From contig DASXXS010000136.1 of NCBI GenBank assembly GCA_036502925.1, positions 1-25,245 of the forward strand: a DNA stretch of 25,245 bases, given 5' to 3'. The DNA is from VAZQ01 sp036502925 (GTDB taxonomy: Bacteria > Pseudomonadota > Alphaproteobacteria > Rhizobiales > Xanthobacteraceae). The position numbers were made by a program, and so were the translations under genes. Each line of letters starts with the position of its first letter. Position 1 is the first letter of the stretch. The notes under the pieces were generated by a model. It worked only from the letters and a program-made list of their open reading frames with translations. It was not told the origin of the DNA and searched no databases. Positions 1 to 7,301 of the stretch are shown piece after piece.

Positions 1-639
1 CTGCACCGTTGCCTCGACGAGATCGCTCGACAGCGCGCGCTTGGGCAGCGCGATTACCATGGTGCCCGCGATCAGGTCGCCGCCGCGCATGCGATCGCGG
101 TTGATGGCGGGGAGCAGCGCAAAGAACAGCATCCAGATCGCCAGCGAAAGCTGCTCCCAGTCGACGCCGCCTTCGGCAGCCCTGCCCCCCGACAGGAGGA
201 TTCCGAGCGGCAGGAACATCTCGACCTCGCGCGTGAGGTTGCGCGCGATGACCGCGGTGGGCAGCAACGGCCCGCCGTGACGGTCGATCACCCGCAGCCC
301 CACCGCGCGCTTGCCCGGCGTCGCGCCCCGCCAGGCGATCTCGAAGAAGATGAAGTACATGTTGCGGATGAGGAAGTAGATGAACAGCACGAGCGCGATC
401 CCGATTCGAGCTGTCAGAACGCTTGCGCTGTCGGCCTTGCTGGCCACGGCGACGACCAACAGGACGATGACGATAATCGCCGCCAACTGAAGCACAAAGT
501 CGAGGAAGAAAGCGCTAAGCCGCTCGCCGTAGTCGGCAAGCTCGACCGGGATTGCTGCGCCCTCCGGCGTGACAATCTCGCGCCGCCGCCGGCGCACGCC
601 TTCGAAGAACTGCGAGGTCCGCTCGTGGGCCAGCGTCAT
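1..639 (-). CDS. RDD family membrane protein (3' end cut by window start)
   Basis: The reading frame runs from an ATG at 639 down to base 1 without a stop: 213 codons are seen and the C-terminus lies outside the window. The N-terminus has an arginine-rich stretch, then the RDD signature: R40-x-x-A-x-x-x-D in a first hydrophobic segment (RLSAFFLDFVL), a second hydrophobic segment, and the cytoplasmic motif ATPGKRAVGLRV. RDD proteins are small polytopic inner-membrane proteins of mostly unknown function, some suggested to be transporters. The start overlaps the stop of the SpoIIM-like gene as ATGA, and AGAGG lies about 8 bases upstream, so it is the last visible gene of the MoxR operon and is probably translationally coupled. 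Family assignment is firm; role is unknown. Confidence 0.88.
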   Translation of the reverse strand, partial: MTLAHERTSQFFEGVRRRRREIVTPEGAAIPVELADYGERLSAFFLDFVLQLAAIIVIVLLVVAVASKADSASVLTARIGIALVLFIYFLIRNMYFIFFEIAWRGATPGKRAVGLRVIDRHGGPLLPTAVIARNLTREVEMFLPLGILLSGGRAAEGGVDWEQLSLAIWMLFFALLPAINRDRMRGGDLIAGTMVIALPKRALSSDLVEATVQ

Positions 640-1694
640 GTCGGCCGCCTCTGTCCGCAGAGGCTGAAATAGGCAATCCACAGGGCGCCCATGCCGAGGC
701 CGATGGCAAAGCGCGCAGGCGTGCTCGCGACCAGTTGCCGGAAGCCGCCCTCCAGGATCGCGGCCACGAACAACATCAGCACCGCGCCGACCGCAAGCTG
801 GGCGGCTCGGCGGCCGTGCAAGGCCAGGCTCTCGATGCGCCCATAGCGGCCGGGAAACAGTATCTTCTCGGCGATCAGCAGGCCGCCGGCCGCCAGCAGC
901 ACCAGCGCGCCGAGCTCAGTCGTTCCGTGGATGGAGATCCAGCCGAGGAAATCCAGGGTCAGGTCGCGGTTGTAATGCAAGCCCAGGAAGGCGCCGAGCA
1001 CGAGACCCTGATACACATTGAGCATGATGGTCGGCACGCCGACAGCGAGCCCGAGCCCAAACGTCATGAGCCCGACCAACGTGTTGTGGCTGAACAGGAA
1101 GTTGGCAAATATGCCGAAGGCCTCGAGTGCGCTTGGCGGGGGGGCAAAGATGACTTTGTCAAGCAGATCGGCCCGCGTGCTCGCCGGCCCCCGGCCGCCC
1201 GCCATTCCGGTCGGGACGAAGGACGAGAACCAGGCTTCGTCTTGCAAGGTGAGCAAGAAACCGGCTGCGACCCCGACCAGCAGGGCCAGAGTCGCGATCA
1301 CGATGTGCCAGCGGGCCGCCCGCACCGAGGCCGGCCAGTCTTGGCGGAAGAACGCGCGCAGGCCTTCGCGCACGCTGATGCGCGGGCCGTAGACCACGAG
1401 GTAGGCGCGCAGCGCCAGATTCTCCAGATAAAGCAGGAGATTGCGGTCGAGCGCAATGGTGCGGGCGACCGACAGCGAGGAAATCGCGGCGCGGTAGAGG
1501 ACCGGCAGCCGCTGCAGCTCGTTGAGCGACAGCCGACGCACGCCGCGCCGCTCGACATGCGCCACGAGCGTCTCGAGCTCGCGCCAGCCGTCCTCGCGGC
1601 CTTTGCGGAACTCGCTGCTCTTGAGCACGAGCGCGGGCCTGGCGGCGATCGCAGCCGCCGACAAGCGCTGATCGGACGCGGCCATAGGGATCAT
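636..1694 (-). CDS. Stage II sporulation protein M-like (SpoIIM/COG1300) membrane protein
   Basis: Encodes 352 residues. The first ~120 are soluble and rich in Arg/Leu. Several hydrophobic helices follow, including a segment near residue 125-142 and the glycine-rich SHNTLVGLMTFGLGLAVG region typical of the SpoIIM family, then HGTTELGALVLLAAGG. In Bacillus SpoIIM acts in peptidoglycan remodelling at engulfment, but in non-sporulating proteobacteria the family occurs beside MoxR and DUF58 genes with no settled role. The chosen start (ATG at 1694) overlaps the DUF58 stop as ATGA; a second in-frame ATG at 1685 is possible. The stop overlaps the RDD start by four bases. The sporulation name should not be read as evidence of sporulation here. 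Confidence 0.85.
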   Translation of the reverse strand: MIPMAASDQRLSAAAIAARPALVLKSSEFRKGREDGWRELETLVAHVERRGVRRLSLNELQRLPVLYRAAISSLSVARTIALDRNLLLYLENLALRAYLVVYGPRISVREGLRAFFRQDWPASVRAARWHIVIATLALLVGVAAGFLLTLQDEAWFSSFVPTGMAGGRGPASTRADLLDKVIFAPPPSALEAFGIFANFLFSHNTLVGLMTFGLGLAVGVPTIMLNVYQGLVLGAFLGLHYNRDLTLDFLGWISIHGTTELGALVLLAAGGLLIAEKILFPGRYGRIESLALHGRRAAQLAVGAVLMLFVAAILEGGFRQLVASTPARFAIGLGMGALWIAYFSLCGQRRPT

Positions 1695-3004
1695 ATCAGC
1701 CCGCGTTGCTTGATCAGGAGATAGCGGTTGATGAGGGCGACCGACAAGCCTTGGCTCGGCACGTCGAGGCAATGGATGCCGAGGCGTTGCAGCCGCTCGA
1801 ACACGATGCTGCGGTCGCGCAGGAACTCCTGGGCGATCACCGCCTTGGCGACATCCGCGAACTGGTTGGGCGCCGCATCGACGGCGCGCTGCAGGATCGA
1901 GCCGCGCTGCGTGACGAAAACGACCAGATGCCGGTTGGCGACCCGCTGCATGCTTTCGATCAGCAGTTCGGCGGTGATCGTATCGACGAAATCGGTGAAC
2001 AGGATCACCAGCGCGCGCCGCTTGAGCCGTGCGTTCAGCTCGGCGAGGCCGAGCGTGAAATTGGTTTCCTGATGCTGATAGTCGAGCTCGGCGGTGGCGC
2101 GCTGGATGCGGGGAAAGCTCGAAATCCCGCGCTGGGGCCCGAAATATTGCCGCACCTTCGCATCGAACCCGTAGGTGCCGACCAGGTCGCCGCCCTGCAG
2201 CGAGACCCAGGCCAGCACCAAGGCGGCATTGATGGCATGATCGAGCCGCGTGATCCCCTCGACCGGCTCGAGCATGAGATAGCCGGTATCGAATGCCATG
2301 ACCACCTGATGGTTGCGCTCGGTGCGAAACTCCTTGCACAGGAGCTTGCGGTGGCGCGCCGAGTGCTTCCAGTCGATGAAGCGGCTGTCGAGACCCGGCA
2401 TGTATTCGCGCAAGGCCTCGAACTCGGCGCCCTCGCCCTTCTGGTGCTGGGCCTTGATGCCGTAGATCGCTTCCTGCACGAAGAATTGGAGCGCGGTGCC
2501 GTGCACGCCGCGCACATTGGGCACGACGTCGATGGCGCGATCGACGCCGATCTGCCGAGTGAACTCGACCAGCGCCAACGGTCCGCGCCAGCGTATCCAG
2601 ACGCGATCGACGTTGACGCGTCCCCGGCGGGTGGGGACGACCGGCAGCGCGATCCGCTCCTCCCGTCCGGCCGGGAGCTCGCCGCGGACGATCTCGGCAG
2701 CCTCGACTTCCCCGCGTTGCTCGGCGATCAGCTCGAGCCGCACACTGCGCCGATAGACGGCCGCCGCCACCGTGACGCTGATGGCGCCGCGCTCGCCGAT
2801 CGAGAGCCGGTCTGGCGTGGCGATCCGTACCGCGAGCCCGCGCGGCTGCAGCCCCAGCATGAAGTCGCTCGCCGCGACGAGAATGACCAGGAGCCCGTAA
2901 TTGAACGACAAGGGCCAAAGCGCCGGATCATAGATCACGACGAACAGCGCCAGCGGAATGCCGGCGACGAAGATCAGGACCATGCGGGCGGTGGGTCGGA
3001 TCAT
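1691..3004 (-). CDS. DUF58 domain-containing protein (vWA-like partner of MoxR)
   Basis: Encodes 437 residues. Two hydrophobic segments near residues 8-28 and 35-50 probably anchor it in the membrane. A beta-rich middle part precedes the DUF58 hallmark around residues 208-230 (IDWKHSAR, then LLCKEF). A von Willebrand A-like fold follows, whose metal-site motif appears as D239-T-G rather than the full D-x-S-x-S. DUF58 proteins are almost always encoded beside a MoxR AAA+ ATPase and are thought to be its partner or substrate adaptor. The start overlaps the MoxR stop as ATGA and the stop overlaps the SpoIIM-like start as ATGA, so co-translation is likely. Family is certain; function is inferred from context only. 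Confidence 0.9.
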   Translation of the reverse strand: MIRPTARMVLIFVAGIPLALFVVIYDPALWPLSFNYGLLVILVAASDFMLGLQPRGLAVRIATPDRLSIGERGAISVTVAAAVYRRSVRLELIAEQRGEVEAAEIVRGELPAGREERIALPVVPTRRGRVNVDRVWIRWRGPLALVEFTRQIGVDRAIDVVPNVRGVHGTALQFFVQEAIYGIKAQHQKGEGAEFEALREYMPGLDSRFIDWKHSARHRKLLCKEFRTERNHQVVMAFDTGYLMLEPVEGITRLDHAINAALVLAWVSLQGGDLVGTYGFDAKVRQYFGPQRGISSFPRIQRATAELDYQHQETNFTLGLAELNARLKRRALVILFTDFVDTITAELLIESMQRVANRHLVVFVTQRGSILQRAVDAAPNQFADVAKAVIAQEFLRDRSIVFERLQRLGIHCLDVPSQGLSVALINRYLLIKQRGLI

Positions 3005-3957
3005 CGCGGCGCCGGGGTCTGGTCGATCACCTCGCGCAGGATCCGGTCCGCGGTGAGACCTTCGATCTCGGCGCTGGGCGACAGCGTGAGGCGATGCCGC
3101 AGCACCGGCAAAGCCAGGAATTTCACATCGTCCGGGATGACGAAATCGCGGCCGGCCAGCACCGCGTAGGCGCGCGCCGCGGCCGCCAGCATGTTGGCGG
3201 CGCGCGTCGAGGCACCCACCTCAAGGGAGGAATGCTCGCGGGTGGCGCGGATCACGTCGACGATATAGTCGATCAACGGATCGGACAGGCGGATGCGGGT
3301 CACCGCCGCGCGCGCCAGCGCCAGCGTCGAGCCGTCGGCGACCGCCACCAGCCCGAAGTCCTCCACCCGCGGCATGGCCGAGCGATGGCCGTGCCGCCGC
3401 ACGATCTCGCGTTCCTCGTCGCGGCTGGGATGATCGATGATCATCTTGAACAGGAAGCGATCGAGTTGCGCCTCGGGAAGCGGATAGGTGCCCTGCTGCT
3501 CGATCGGGTTCTGCGTCGCCACCACCATGAAATCGTCGCCCAGCGGGTAGTCCTTGCCGTCGATGGTGACCAGGCGCTCGTTCATCGCCTGCAACAGCGC
3601 GGCCTGCGTCTTCGGCGGCGTGCGGTTGATCTCGTCGGCGAGCAGCAATTGGGTGAAGATCGGCCCCTTGGTCAGGATGAAGCTGTTGGTCTGAAAGTTG
3701 AACAGGTTCGTGCCCAGCACGTCGCCGGGCATCAGGTCGGGGGTGAACTGGATGCGGCCGAATTGCAGCGCAAGCCCTGCCCCGAAGGCGCGCGTGAGCA
3801 GCGTTTTCGCTGTTCCCGGCACGCCTTCAAGCAGGATGTGACCGCCGACCAGGAGGCTCGTGAGCATCAGATCGATGATCGCGTCCTGGCCGACGACGGC
3901 CTTGCGGACCTCGCCGCGCACCGCCTCGGTGATCGCCCGGATGCGGTCAACGTCCAT
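3001..3957 (-). CDS. MoxR family AAA+ ATPase
   Basis: Encodes 318 residues, normal for MoxR ATPases. Visible motifs are Walker A GVPGTAKT (residues 45-52), Walker B LLLADE (104-109) followed by INRTPPKTQAALLQAMNE, sensor TQNPIE (148-153) and the arginine-finger region QLDRFLFK (164-171). These match the MoxR (AAA_3) family, chaperone-like ATPases that mature or regulate vWA-containing partners. The start at 3957 is preceded by GGAAGGGAG, a good ribosome-binding site, and a longer in-frame extension upstream lacks family similarity. The start overlaps the end of the DUF4350 gene by 11 bases and the stop overlaps the DUF58 start. The partner complex is probably formed with the adjacent DUF58 protein; the client is unknown. 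Confidence 0.94.
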   Translation of the reverse strand: MDVDRIRAITEAVRGEVRKAVVGQDAIIDLMLTSLLVGGHILLEGVPGTAKTLLTRAFGAGLALQFGRIQFTPDLMPGDVLGTNLFNFQTNSFILTKGPIFTQLLLADEINRTPPKTQAALLQAMNERLVTIDGKDYPLGDDFMVVATQNPIEQQGTYPLPEAQLDRFLFKMIIDHPSRDEEREIVRRHGHRSAMPRVEDFGLVAVADGSTLALARAAVTRIRLSDPLIDYIVDVIRATREHSSLEVGASTRAANMLAAAARAYAVLAGRDFVIPDDVKFLALPVLRHRLTLSPSAEIEGLTADRILREVIDQTPAPR

Positions 3958-5182
3958 CGATGATCTCTCCCTTCCATTGGTGAATATCGCGCGCGAGGCG
4001 CACCAGCGCGGAGGGGTTTCGCCGGCCTCCCGTGCCGGGCACCGCCGCACGGCGCAGCACGTCCTCGCAATCGATCGCCACCCCGCGCGCCAGTCCGACC
4101 CGCTGCAGCCAGGCGACGAGCCCGGCCCCCATGAGCCCGGCGCCTATGAGTTCGCGCGGCGCATGCAGTTGAACCGCGGCGTCGCGAACGGTCTCCTGGA
4201 CGTAGCGTTTGACCACTACGTCCTGATGACCGGTGAATTCCACCAGCTCGGCCATGTTTTGCAGCAGGCCCTCGCGGCCGGCACGAAGCGGCGGCGGCGC
4301 TGCTTGGGGCGCCCCGAACCGCGCCAGCGTTGCCCACAACAGGAGGGCGATGGCGAGCAACCCCTGCGCCGTCGCCACCACGAATGGGAAGCGGAAGAGC
4401 AGCAGGAACGGGCTCACCGGGCGCATCACGAACCCATGCACGGTTTCGTCGAAGACGACAGTGCCGTCGCCGGCGCGCAAGGCCTTGATCAGGGCGAGCG
4501 TCAAGGCCGCATTGCCCTCGCGGGCCAGGCCGTGATTGGAAATGACGTCGGGATCCGCCAGCACCCAGATCTTGCGATCCCGCTCGCTGATCTCGCCCAC
4601 CAGCATGCCTTGCATCGCGCCGATGATCGGGCGCAAACGATCGCCGCGCACCAGCTGGACCGGCAAATCCACGGCTGGCGTGATGTGCAGCGCGTTCGTG
4701 GTCCATTGGACGGCGCTTCTCTCGCGCACCACTTCGCCGCGGGGTGCGATCAGTTCGAGGGCCCACTGCGCGTCCAGAGTGGGGCGCTCGTCGACCTGGC
4801 GCAGCCATCCGTTCTTTTGCTCGCTGGGTTGGCCGATCCATTTCGGCAGCACCAGCAGGATGGTGCGGGCCTTGAGCAGGGTGCGGATAACGTCCTCGCT
4901 CTGGGCGTTGCGGCGCGGTTCGGCGATCACGAGCACGCTGCCGGGCGAAAGCTTTTCGAGCGAGCTCGACCGGCTCTTCACCACCGGGATCGCGAGTTGC
5001 GTCAGCACCTCGGCGATGCCGGCGTGTCCGATCGCGGAGCGCGAGAAGGTGCTGGGCCCGACGCTGTCGGTGCCGCTCAATTCGCCGCCGCCCATGAAGA
5101 CGAGCGAGATGGCGAACACGACGACCGCCCCCACGATCCAGCCGAGGAGCAGGCGGCGGGAGAAGACCGGTTCGCCGGTCAT
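3947..5182 (-). CDS. DUF4350 domain-containing membrane protein
   Basis: Encodes 411 residues. An N-terminal transmembrane helix (about residues 12-31, LLLGWIVGAVVVFAISLVFM) leads into an extracytoplasmic domain of the DUF4350 type (SVLVIAEPRR, WVLADPDVISNHGLARE, DGTVVFDETVHGF). A second helix lies near residues 260-290, and a cytoplasmic tail follows. DUF4350 is distantly like GATase/ThuA-type folds and occurs almost only in MoxR-DUF58 operons. The start at 5182 overlaps the DUF4129 stop as ATGA; an upstream start at 5236 would lie within the neighbour and is unlikely. It may be a membrane sensor or scaffold for the MoxR/DUF58 pair, but that is inference. Confidence 0.82.
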   Translation of the reverse strand: MTGEPVFSRRLLLGWIVGAVVVFAISLVFMGGGELSGTDSVGPSTFSRSAIGHAGIAEVLTQLAIPVVKSRSSSLEKLSPGSVLVIAEPRRNAQSEDVIRTLLKARTILLVLPKWIGQPSEQKNGWLRQVDERPTLDAQWALELIAPRGEVVRERSAVQWTTNALHITPAVDLPVQLVRGDRLRPIIGAMQGMLVGEISERDRKIWVLADPDVISNHGLAREGNAALTLALIKALRAGDGTVVFDETVHGFVMRPVSPFLLLFRFPFVVATAQGLLAIALLLWATLARFGAPQAAPPPLRAGREGLLQNMAELVEFTGHQDVVVKRYVQETVRDAAVQLHAPRELIGAGLMGAGLVAWLQRVGLARGVAIDCEDVLRRAAVPGTGGRRNPSALVRLARDIHQWKGEIIDGR

Positions 5183-5820
5183 GCCGGTGCGCTCCCGGAG
5201 AGGGAGCGCGCCAGCGCATTGAAGCTCTCGCGGCACGCCGCGTAATCGGCGAGCCGGGCGGGCCGCTGCCCGAAATAGGTCAGCTCGACCCGGCTGACGA
5301 CGTCGCGCAGCGCCGCCCGCGCGGCCTCAGGCAGGTTTGTGCTGTGGAGGATCTCGCGGCTGGTCAGCGAATCGGAGAACTGCTGGTCGAGGCGCAAACG
5401 AAGGTGCGCCAAGCCGTGCAGCAGCAGCATATGCATGGCTTCGACGAAGCGTCCGCGCGCGGCAAGCTCGTCGGCAACCCCGACGATCATCGCCTGGTTG
5501 CCGGGCGTGGTCGTGCCGGGCGCGGTTTCGTCGGCCGCCCATGTGCCGCCCGCTCCCGATCGCCAGAACGGGACCAGGTCGCGGAACGCATAGAGCAGAA
5601 CTCCGAGCGCGATGGCGATCACGATCCACAGGGTTTCGGGCGGCAGGTCGAAATGCCAGTTCAACGGCTCCGGCCCGCGCGGAAACTCGGTCTGCAGATC
5701 AAGCCGGCGGATGGCCTCTTCGGCGGCCTGCTGAACCTGTTGCGGGGTTTGCGCCCTCAGCGGGCCGGCCGCGAGGACCGGCGCCAAAACGGCGAGCAGG
5801 CCGGCCCGCAAAGTGGCCAT
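5179..5820 (-). CDS. DUF4129 domain-containing protein, first gene of the MoxR operon
   Basis: Encodes 213 residues from the ATG at 5820, which has AAGGA 8 bases upstream and opens a likely signal peptide (ATLRAGLLAVLAPVLAAG, then an Ala-Gln cleavage region). A longer start at 5892 would add 24 Arg/Ala-rich residues and is less likely. After a periplasmic stretch rich in Gln/Pro there is a transmembrane helix (TLWIVIAIALGVLLYAF) and a cytoplasmic C-terminal domain with the DUF4129 pattern (LLLHGLAHLRLRLDQQF, LTSREIL). The stop overlaps the DUF4350 start. The 99-base gap to ntrX is the only place for an operon promoter, unless the genes are read through from ntrYX. Function is unknown. Confidence 0.78.
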   Translation of the reverse strand: MATLRAGLLAVLAPVLAAGPLRAQTPQQVQQAAEEAIRRLDLQTEFPRGPEPLNWHFDLPPETLWIVIAIALGVLLYAFRDLVPFWRSGAGGTWAADETAPGTTTPGNQAMIVGVADELAARGRFVEAMHMLLLHGLAHLRLRLDQQFSDSLTSREILHSTNLPEAARAALRDVVSRVELTYFGQRPARLADYAACRESFNALARSLSGSAPA

Positions 5821-5919
5821 CAAGGCGTCCTTGGCGGTGATCAAAGCCCGCCGGAGGCTCCCCGCGCAGCCGCCCCTCCCCGCGCGCGCCATCGCTCGCC
5901 CTTTAGCTGTCGAATCGCT

Positions 5920-7284
5920 TTAGTCGATTCCTAGCGCCTTGAGCTTGCGATGCAAGGCCGAACGCTCCATGCCGACGAATTCGGCGGTGCGTGAAATATT
6001 GCCGCCAAACCGGCTGATCTGCGCGACCAGATATTCGCGTTCGAAGACCTCGCGCGCCTCGCGCAACGGCAGGCCCATGAGGTGCTCGCCGCCATTGCCG
6101 TTGGGCATGTTCGGCACCATCGAGCCGACATCCTGCGGCAGCATGCTGGCGGTGACCACCGAATCGGCGTCGCCGCTCGCCAGGATCATCAGCCGCTCGA
6201 CATTGTTGCGCAGCTGGCGAACGTTGCCGGGCCAGTCGTGCGACTGCAGAACCGCCAAGGCGTCCTCGCCGATGATCCGCTTGGCCAGTCCGCTCGACTG
6301 CGAGATCTGGTCCATGAAATAGTAGACCAGATCGGCGATATCCTCGCGCCGCTCGGCCAGCGCCGGCACCCGGATCGGCACCACCGACATTCGGTGATAG
6401 AGGTCGTCGCGGAATCGTCCGGCCGCGATCTCAGCTTCGATATTGCGGCCGGTCGAGGAAATGATCCGCACATCGACCGAGATCTTGTTGCTGCCGCCGA
6501 CCCGTTGAAAGGTCTGGTCGACCAGCACGCGGAGAATCTTGTTCTGCGTCTCGCGCGGCATGTCGGCGATCTCGTCGATGAACAGCGTGCCGCCATGCGC
6601 CTCCTCGAGCGCGCCGATCTTGCGCTCACCGGCGCCGGTGGTCTGCTCGACCCCGAACATCTCGACTTCCATCCGCTCCGGCGTCATTGCGGCGGCATTG
6701 ATGACCACGAAAGGACCCTCGGCGCGCGCCGATTGGGCGTGAATGGCGCGGGCGGCGAGCTCCTTGCCGGCGCCTGGCGGGCCGACGATCAGGATTCGGC
6801 TGTTGGTCGGCGCCACCTTGTCCACGGTCTGGCGCAGCTGATTGATCGAAGGCGAGTGCCCCACCAGGGTCGAAGGCGCCAATTGCTTCAGCGCCTTGAC
6901 CTCGCGCTTGAGGCGGGAGGTTTCGAGCGCGCGGTCGGCGACCAGCACCAGCCGGTCGGCCTTGAACGGCTTCTCGATGAAATCGTAGGCCCCCCGCTTG
7001 ATCGCGGCGACCGCGGTCTCGATGTTGCCGTGGCCCGAGATCATCACCACCGGGACCTCCGGATTCTCCCGCTTGACGGCGTCGAGCACCTGCAGGCCGT
7101 CGAGCCGGCTTCCCTGCAGCCAGATGTCGAGAAAAACCAGATTGGGCCGGCGCGCCGCGATGGCCGTCAGGGCGTCGTCGCTGTCGCGCGCGGTCCGCGT
7201 GAGATAGCCTTCATCCTGCAGGATGCCCGCTACCAGCTCGCGGATATCCGCTTCGTCGTCAACGATGAGAATGTCTGACGCCAT
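5920..7284 (-). CDS. ntrX: Nitrogen regulation response regulator NtrX
   Basis: Encodes 454 residues. The receiver domain (1-120) has acidic residues DDE at 9-11, phospho-acceptor D53 in FLDIW and K105 in EKPFK. The AAA+ domain has Walker A GPPGAGKE (168-175), Walker B GTLFIDE (232-238) and the arginine-finger region FRDDLYHR (291-298). The C-terminal Fis-type helix-turn-helix (about 428-452) contains NISRTAEFVGMERSALHRKL. The GAFTGA loop that contacts sigma-54 is absent; GVEQTTGAGERKIGALEEA stands in its place, as in other alphaproteobacterial NtrX proteins. It probably regulates sigma-70-type promoters under control of NtrY. The start at 7284 matches the family N-terminus; a TTG at 7299 is possible. 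It lies 17 bases after ntrY. Confidence 0.96.
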   Translation of the reverse strand: MASDILIVDDEADIRELVAGILQDEGYLTRTARDSDDALTAIAARRPNLVFLDIWLQGSRLDGLQVLDAVKRENPEVPVVMISGHGNIETAVAAIKRGAYDFIEKPFKADRLVLVADRALETSRLKREVKALKQLAPSTLVGHSPSINQLRQTVDKVAPTNSRILIVGPPGAGKELAARAIHAQSARAEGPFVVINAAAMTPERMEVEMFGVEQTTGAGERKIGALEEAHGGTLFIDEIADMPRETQNKILRVLVDQTFQRVGGSNKISVDVRIISSTGRNIEAEIAAGRFRDDLYHRMSVVPIRVPALAERREDIADLVYYFMDQISQSSGLAKRIIGEDALAVLQSHDWPGNVRQLRNNVERLMILASGDADSVVTASMLPQDVGSMVPNMPNGNGGEHLMGLPLREAREVFEREYLVAQISRFGGNISRTAEFVGMERSALHRKLKALGID

Positions 7285-7301
7285 GAATCGGGTGACCAAT
7301 T

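Noticed and set aside
636..1694. SpoIIM-like gene as evidence for sporulation.
   Set aside because: The family is widespread in non-sporulating bacteria beside MoxR genes, and no other sporulation gene is present.
636..2918. A 760-codon open frame on the minus strand running through both the SpoIIM-like and DUF58 regions.
   Set aside because: Only the part from 1694 onward resembles a protein family. The upstream half is a low-complexity Arg/Ala frame overlapping DUF58 in another frame, as expected in GC-rich DNA.
1706..5245. Long plus-strand open frames opposite the MoxR operon (for example 1706-3169 and 3860-5245).
   Set aside because: They are antisense shadows of high-GC genes, rich in Arg, His, Gln and Asp, with no motif or plausible start region.
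5912..5930. GAATCG/CGATTC hairpin at the end of ntrX, considered as a terminator.
   Set aside because: The loop contains the ntrX stop codon, the stem is only 6 bp and no T-run follows.
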